From positions 551,661 to 615,660 of the forward strand of contig JAHBXD010000001.1 in the NCBI GenBank assembly GCA_019636695.1: a stretch of DNA of 64,000 nt, read 5' to 3'. Of this stretch, positions 59,628-64,000 are shown piece by piece. Position 1 is the first letter of the stretch, and each line of letters starts with the position of its first letter. The position numbers and the translations under genes were made by a program. Below the pieces are notes generated by a model that was not told where the DNA came from, made no database searches, and saw only the letters and a program-made list of their open reading frames with translations. The DNA is from Phycisphaeraceae bacterium. Lineage in GTDB: Bacteria; Planctomycetota; Phycisphaerae; Phycisphaerales; UBA1924.

Positions 59628-61823
59628 ATGTCTTGCAAGGTGATGATCGGTACCCTGGTGTCGCTCGCTGGTCTGGCCTTCGGTCAGAGCCTCAATCTCG
59701 ATATCAACGTCACAAGTTCGCCCGGCAACGGCAAGCCCGGCAACTCGTTCGCCGGCGCCGCCGGTCAGCCCGGACACTGGGACTGGATCGCTCCCTCGAC
59801 ATCGGGAAACATCTCGCTGCGTGGGCTTGACGGCAACTACGCCGGCGTCACCGTCACCCGCACCGGGTCGTGGGGCAACGGCAGCGATTCGATCTCCGGC
59901 GCATCGGCGGAGTTTTCGAGCCTCATGTTCGATTACGGCCGCGTCGTGGGCCAGAACGGCTTCCTCGGCCTTCAGTTCAACGGCCTCGATGCGGGCATGT
60001 ACCGCGTCGTGGTCTACGCCTGCATGCCCGGCAACAGCGGCCGGTACACCAACGACTGGGGTACCCAGTACCACATGAGCCAGGTCAGCGTCTCCGCGGG
60101 CAACGTCGTCCAGGGTTTCGGCGCGGTCGGCGGCCAGATGCAGGCCAACACGTTCACCCCTGGAGTGACGCACTACAGCGGCGTCGCCCGCATTCCCAAC
60201 GATTCGACCAGTCTCACCGTCCTGTCCTACACCGATTTCGACGTGAACGTGCCGATCGCCGCCATCAATGGTGTTCAGTTGGTCAAGTATGACAACCGCA
60301 TCTATGTCAGGGCTTCGGCCACCGGTGCCAAGACCGGTCACAACTGGGACAACGCCTTTACCGACCTGCAGGAAGCCCTCGCCCTCGCCCAGCAGTCCCA
60401 GGGCATGATCAATGAAATCTGGGTCGCCGCGGGCTCCTATATGCCCACCACCGGCACCGACCGCACCAAGACCTTCACCATCCCCTCCGGAGTCAAGCTC
60501 TACGGTGGCTTCAGCGGCAACGAGAGTGCACTCGAGCAGCGCCCGATGGCATTTACCGTGCTCTCCGGGGGCATCGGTGCACCCTTCTCCTACGCCGATG
60601 ACAGCTATCACGTCATCACCATCCCCGCCGGAAGTTCAAACACCGTTGTTGATGGCTTCGTCATCACCCAGGGCAATGCCAACGGCTCGGGCATGCACTC
60701 TCGCGGCGGCGGCGCTTTCATCGGCCAGGCATCCTTCGTCTTCTTCCGCAACTGCGATTTCCGTCAGAATCGGGCGACTCAGGGCGGTGCGATCTTCGCT
60801 GAACTCGCCTACCCCCGCCTCGCCAACTCGATCTTCCGCTGGAACCACGCCACCTCCGGCGGCGCGATTTACCACCTCGGATCGACCACCGGCTTCCTGC
60901 CGCCCTACATGGTCGTCTCCAACTGCCGTGTCTTCGGCAACGAGGCGACAACAACCGGCGGCGGCATCGTCGTCGCCAACGGAGACTCGATGATCAGCGG
61001 TTCGCTCATCTACGGAAACCAGAGTGCAGGCCACGGCGGCGGCGTCTACGTCACCGGCGGCGGCGTCAACGGCACGGACCTTCTCGTCGCCAACTGCACC
61101 ATCGTCAACAACCATGCCGGCGGGCGTGCAGGCGGCCTCTACGCCGCTGCGGACGGCGAAATCGCTGTGCGGAACTCCATCATCTGGAGCAATACCGCCG
61201 CTGACGCCCAGTGTGCCATCGCCTGCTCCCAGGCGACCTGGAGCGACCCCGGCACCTACATCGCCTTCGATCGCTGCATCCTCATGAGCGCTGGATCGTT
61301 CTTCAGCACGCAGAACACCATCGACGCCGACCCCCGCTTCGTCGATCCCGCGAACAACAACTATCGCCTTCGTCCCAACTCCCCCGCGATCGACCGCGGC
61401 AGCAACCTCCTCATCCCGACCGATCTCGCCGATGTCAATGTCAACGGCGACTACGGCGAGGCCCTCCCCCTCGATCTTGATCGCAACCCCCGTCGCATCG
61501 ATACCCCGCACGTCGCCGACACCGGCGTCGGCACGGCCCCCATCGTCGATATCGGCGCCTACGAGTTTGTTCCCACCACCTGTGCCGCCGACCTCTCCGG
61601 CAGCAGCGACCCCTCCGACCCGATGTACGGCATCCCCGATGGCGTAGTCGATGCCGGTGACTTCTTCTTCTTCCTCGACGCCTTCGCCTCGGGCAACGTC
61701 GCCATCGCCGACCTCTCCAGCAGCAGCGATCCCAACAACCCCGGCTACGGCGTGCCGGACGGCGTGATCGACGCGAGCGACTTCTTCTACTACCTCGACC
61801 TCTTCGTCGCGGGCTGCCCGTAA
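59628..61823 (+). CDS. secreted beta-helix protein with C-terminal dockerin-like repeats
   Basis: A 731-residue secreted protein. The signal peptide ends near AFGQ. Residues about 20-220 form a Gly/Asn-rich beta domain. Residues about 230-620 form a right-handed parallel beta-helix with repeated patterns of GGAI(F/Y) and NCxFxxNxA, as in polymorphic outer-membrane and pectin-lyase-like proteins. The last 80 residues are two 36-residue copies of an Asp-rich unit with GVPDG-type turns, followed by a terminal Cys-Pro. That module resembles dockerin-type calcium-binding repeats seen in Phycisphaerae. It may anchor or cross-link the protein on the cell surface, perhaps for binding or breaking down polysaccharides. 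AAGGAG precedes the ATG at the right distance. A strong terminator follows. Confidence 0.8.
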   Translation: MSCKVMIGTLVSLAGLAFGQSLNLDINVTSSPGNGKPGNSFAGAAGQPGHWDWIAPSTSGNISLRGLDGNYAGVTVTRTGSWGNGSDSISGASAEFSSLMFDYGRVVGQNGFLGLQFNGLDAGMYRVVVYACMPGNSGRYTNDWGTQYHMSQVSVSAGNVVQGFGAVGGQMQANTFTPGVTHYSGVARIPNDSTSLTVLSYTDFDVNVPIAAINGVQLVKYDNRIYVRASATGAKTGHNWDNAFTDLQEALALAQQSQGMINEIWVAAGSYMPTTGTDRTKTFTIPSGVKLYGGFSGNESALEQRPMAFTVLSGGIGAPFSYADDSYHVITIPAGSSNTVVDGFVITQGNANGSGMHSRGGGAFIGQASFVFFRNCDFRQNRATQGGAIFAELAYPRLANSIFRWNHATSGGAIYHLGSTTGFLPPYMVVSNCRVFGNEATTTGGGIVVANGDSMISGSLIYGNQSAGHGGGVYVTGGGVNGTDLLVANCTIVNNHAGGRAGGLYAAADGEIAVRNSIIWSNTAADAQCAIACSQATWSDPGTYIAFDRCILMSAGSFFSTQNTIDADPRFVDPANNNYRLRPNSPAIDRGSNLLIPTDLADVNVNGDYGEALPLDLDRNPRRIDTPHVADTGVGTAPIVDIGAYEFVPTTCAADLSGSSDPSDPMYGIPDGVVDAGDFFFFLDAFASGNVAIADLSSSSDPNNPGYGVPDGVIDASDFFYYLDLFVAGCP
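61587..61814 (+). repeat. two 36-residue dockerin-like repeats at the protein C-terminus
   Basis: Units at 61587-61694 and 61707-61814 each begin ADLS-x-SSDP and contain (I/V)PDGV(V/I)DA-x-DFF, with alternating Asp and Phe/Tyr. The 12-base linker encodes NVAI. The Asp/Gly spacing fits calcium-binding loops. Confidence 0.7.
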
Positions 61824-61860
61824 ACCTGATATGCCGCCGGGACATCACCTTGCGGAGGCG

Positions 61861-61904
61861 GCGCCGAGGCTCGAAAGGGCCTCGGCGCTGCCGTTGTGTT
61901 TTTC
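61861..61904 (+). terminator. Rho-independent terminator after the beta-helix gene
   Basis: GCGCCGAGGC pairs with GCCTCGGCGC around an eight-base loop and is followed within five bases by a T-rich run (TTGTGTTTTT). It is 38 bases past the stop codon. Confidence 0.85.
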
Positions 61905-62114
61905 CTGAACTTCATGCACTGTTGTCACCCGCGGATTCGCTCTGGAATCATCAGACCATCTCCGTCCGGCCTGCGGTGCGGGAAAGTCCTCCGCGGCCGG
62001 GCTTGCCCGATCGTCTTCGAGTCGGCATTGAAAGAGAGAATTTGCTTGCCGCGCAGGCGGCTGTTGGCGCATGAAGGGGGCCACGGCATCGTCACATCAA
62101 CAGGAGCACCTCCC

Positions 62115-62651
62115 ATGCACGCCATGCTTCGAAGCATCCCATCACGGTTTCCTTCGCTTCCGCAACTCGGGTTTGAAATCGAAATGCCGGCCGACTTCGC
62201 CGAGCCGCCGATTCCCGAGGAAACTCCAAAGTTCGAACAGCCCGCATTCATGATGCCGCTCTGGCTCTCATCTGCCCAAGTGGCCCTGGCCCTTCTGGCG
62301 GTTTCGGCCCGACCGGCGTATGACGACGGAAGCGTGATCGAGTGGGTCCAGTTTCTCGCGCACGATCAGGGCCTGACTCTGCTCAACTGCGCTCAGCGAA
62401 TGCTCGGGCCGCATCCTGCCATCGTGTTCGACGCATCTCAGGAGCAGGACGGCGTGATGCTTCGGTTCCACATGGCCGCCGTGCAGGATGGCGACATGCT
62501 CTTTGTCATCATGGCCATGACCCCCGAGGCCCTCTGGCCGAGTTTCGGAGAGCAACTCTCCGCCGCTATCGCCTCATTCCGTCTGATGCATCCAGCGGGG
62601 CCGCGAGCGCCGCTGACGCCCGCGGCGTCTCCGCGACCCGAGATCATGTGA
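62115..62651 (+). CDS. small protein of unknown function (possibly DcrB/DUF1795-like)
   Basis: A 178-residue protein without a clear signal peptide. It has an early MPADFAEPPIPEETP segment and, near the end, DGVMLRFHMAAVQDGDMLFVIMAMTPEALWPSF followed by a helix (EQLSAAIASFRLM). The order, with a final helix that begins 'x-F-x-x-x-L-x-x-x-I-x-S-F', resembles DcrB/DUF1795 proteins. That similarity is weak and from memory of the fold. The ATG at 62115 has AGGAG eight bases upstream. The next two genes follow on the same strand with gaps of 12 and 4 bases, so the three are a likely operon. No catalytic residues were recognised. Confidence 0.4.
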   Translation: MHAMLRSIPSRFPSLPQLGFEIEMPADFAEPPIPEETPKFEQPAFMMPLWLSSAQVALALLAVSARPAYDDGSVIEWVQFLAHDQGLTLLNCAQRMLGPHPAIVFDASQEQDGVMLRFHMAAVQDGDMLFVIMAMTPEALWPSFGEQLSAAIASFRLMHPAGPRAPLTPAASPRPEIM

Positions 62652-62663
62652 ACGGAGTCTCCA

Positions 62664-63047
62664 ATGGACAAAAAGTCATACGACCGTTGGCTCGCCGAAC
62701 GCGCGCTGCGTCGTGAACCTGCCGAACAGAAAGCCAGGAAGCTCATCATCGAACAACGATTCGACGATGCCGCCGAGGCCGTTCGCACTGTCGATGATTC
62801 GATCTATGGCATCGTCGCCATCGGCCGCCTCTTCCGTGAACGACTCGAAACGATCATGGCCGAGGGATTGAACAATCGCAACCGCGGAGAGGCCGAAGCC
62901 GTCTTTCGGCACGCGATACTCTGGATGCACTCGGCCTATCCCGATCCGCATACCGATTATGAAGCCGAGGACTATGCCCGCGGACGCGCGGAGGATACCG
63001 CCCGGCTGGTGCACATCCTCGGATATCACCCGGGACCAAGGAAATAA
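62664..63047 (+). CDS. small helical protein of unknown function
   Basis: A 127-residue soluble protein, with no signal peptide or membrane helix. It is predicted to be mostly helical and highly charged, with an N-terminal basic helix (ERALRREPAEQKARKL) and a middle segment of DDSIYGIVAIGRLFRERLE. No family was recognised. GGAG lies upstream of the ATG at 62664, and it sits between two other small genes in a probable operon. Its stop and the next start are four bases apart. Confidence 0.55.
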   Translation: MDKKSYDRWLAERALRREPAEQKARKLIIEQRFDDAAEAVRTVDDSIYGIVAIGRLFRERLETIMAEGLNNRNRGEAEAVFRHAILWMHSAYPDPHTDYEAEDYARGRAEDTARLVHILGYHPGPRK

Positions 63048-63051
63048 CCCC

Positions 63052-63483
63052 ATGCCGATCGCATCGCTCGCGGGGTTGACGGGGGTCTACTTGTGGGGCG
63101 TGGCCGTCCTGGCCCTGCTGGTGAGTCTGCTCGCAGGATTGTGCCTGCTCGCCGGCTCGACATCGCGCTTCAACACGCGCAAGGCCTATCTGGGCATCAC
63201 CGCCGTCGCCGTCGTGGTGCACGCGGGATATTTTGCAGCGCCTCTGGCCGCGGGCACAAGTAAGTGGCCTTGGGCGTTCTGGAGCATGATCCCCCTGGCA
63301 ACGTGTGTGCTCTTCGCGCTCCTGGCCTCGACCTACTGGCCGCTACGAGCACTTGTCCGCAGTCCCGAAGCGCGGGGAGCCTCCTTGGGCGGTCTTGTGC
63401 ACCGCGTGCTCTTCGCTCTCGTGTTCCTCGGTGGGGTCTATATTGTGCCCGTGATCGTCGTATGGACGACACGGCCGACGTGA
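63052..63483 (+). CDS. small membrane protein with four predicted helices
   Basis: A 143-residue inner-membrane protein with four hydrophobic segments: about residues 7-34, 46-66, 72-95 and 115-140. The loops are short and polar. No domain was recognised; it is not similar enough to any transporter or quorum sensor to name one. AAGGAAA precedes the ATG at 63052. It is the last gene of the small operon, and converges with the E1-beta gene on the other strand after 112 bases. Function unknown. Confidence 0.55.
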   Translation: MPIASLAGLTGVYLWGVAVLALLVSLLAGLCLLAGSTSRFNTRKAYLGITAVAVVVHAGYFAAPLAAGTSKWPWAFWSMIPLATCVLFALLASTYWPLRALVRSPEARGASLGGLVHRVLFALVFLGGVYIVPVIVVWTTRPT

Positions 63484-63595
63484 CTTGTGCTGATCTGACT
63501 TGTCCCAGAGCGCTGACAGGCAAACCGCGCGATGGCCGCTAGAGCGGAACCAAACGCTGCTCGCGATGTCGCCGACGGCCCGGAGACGAAGCAAA

Positions 63596-64000
63596 TCAGT
63601 ACGCCAGCACCTGACGAATCGCCTCGGCGATCCGCGGCGCTTCGGGCATGTACTCCAGTTCCAGCTTGTAATACGGCATCACCGTGTCAAAGCCCGCGAC
63701 CCTTTGGACCGGGGCCTGCAGATGCAGGAAGCACTGCTCCTGGATCGTGCTCGAAATTTCCGCGCCGAAGCCGCAGGTCTTGGGGGCTTCATGCACCACG
63801 ACGCAACGTCCCGTCTTACGAACGCTCTCGACCACGCAGTCGATATCCCAAGGATAGATCGATCGCAGGTCAATCAGTTCAACGCTCACGTCTTCAGGAA
63901 GTTCATCCATCGCTGCAAGGCACTGAAATACCGGAGCGCCCCACGTCACCACGGTCACGTGCTCACCCTCGGAAACGACCTTGGCCTTCCCGATCTCGAT
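63596..64000 (-). CDS. 2-oxoacid dehydrogenase E1 beta subunit, C-terminal part (5' end outside window)
   Basis: The frame is open at base 64000 and stops at 63596, giving 134 visible residues. They match the transketolase C-terminal domain of E1-beta subunits of branched-chain or pyruvate dehydrogenases: KAKVVSEGEHVTVVTWG, SVELIDLRSIYPWD, GRCVVVHEAPKTCGFGAEI and PVQRVAGFDTVMPYYKLE. The GFDTVMPY segment, with Phe and Tyr where pyruvate-type proteins usually read D-x-P-x-P, points to the branched-chain or 2-oxoisovalerate type. This subunit helps E1-alpha form the thiamine site. The E2 at 53105-54487 is its likely partner, although eight other genes lie between. The full gene and any E1-alpha lie outside the window. 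Confidence 0.9.
   Translation of the reverse strand: MEIGKAKVVSEGEHVTVVTWGAPVFQCLAAMDELPEDVSVELIDLRSIYPWDIDCVVESVRKTGRCVVVHEAPKTCGFGAEISSTIQEQCFLHLQAPVQRVAGFDTVMPYYKLELEYMPEAPRIAEAIRQVLAY

Noticed and set aside
59385..60611. Open frame of 408 codons on the minus strand
   Set aside because: Antisense to the beta-helix protein gene, whose start has a strong ribosome-binding site. No motif.

Overview
The window reads as an ordinary chromosomal stretch of a GC-rich Gram-negative bacterium, most likely a planctomycete of the class Phycisphaerae. This is inferred from family content, not a database search. The pointers are an ECF sigma factor overlapping a Ser/Thr kinase with WD40 repeats, a second sigma-like protein with a C-terminal membrane helix, a beta-helix protein ending in a duplicated dockerin-like module rich in Asp, Gly and Phe/Tyr, an oversized valyl-tRNA synthetase with inserts, a DUF4340-like protein, and many lipoproteins. 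No rRNA, tRNA, insertion sequence, prophage or CRISPR array was seen. Genes lie on both strands in short groups.

Bases 1-9500 carry the end of a MoxR ATPase, a 2-hydroxyacid dehydrogenase, a TIM-barrel isomerase, queG, a membrane TPR protein, valS and a metallopeptidase-like lipoprotein. Bases 9496-13806 form a minus-strand envelope cluster: two LpoB-like lipoproteins, a COG3014-type lipoprotein and a YcfL-type lipoprotein, preceded by a secreted protein. This is the best candidate for a functional system, probably regulation of peptidoglycan synthesis. Bases 13900-23300 hold a DMT transporter, ogt, a HEAT-repeat protein, an acyl-CoA ligase, an FHA protein, hemW, a prolyl oligopeptidase and a proline-valine repeat protein. 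Bases 23600-32600 hold a helical protein, the membrane-tethered sigma-like protein, gcvT, a DUF4340-like protein, a K+/H+ antiporter, a TPR lipoprotein, nfo with a basic tail, and a glycine-rich RRM protein.

Bases 32700-49400 hold UDP-glucuronate decarboxylase, tyrS, an inositol-phosphatase-fold enzyme, a HAD hydrolase, a MATE exporter, recJ, a cobalamin adenosyltransferase, an unknown membrane protein, an LptD-like outer-membrane protein, a secreted thioredoxin-fold protein, a TrpC-like protein with altered active-site residues and a CPBP protease. Bases 49400-64000 hold rsmB, a degenerate QueC-like protein, a Tat-exported asparaginase, a 2-oxoacid dehydrogenase E2, the kinase and sigma pair, a globin, the dockerin-tailed beta-helix protein, three small genes and the end of an E1-beta subunit.

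The most unusual pattern concerns gene starts. At least nine genes without a clear Shine-Dalgarno sequence have a TANNNT hexamer ending 6 or 7 bases before the start codon. That would place the transcription start on or next to the start codon, which suggests leaderless mRNAs. LptD, the Lpo-like lipoproteins and the many signal peptides indicate a true outer membrane with regulated wall synthesis.
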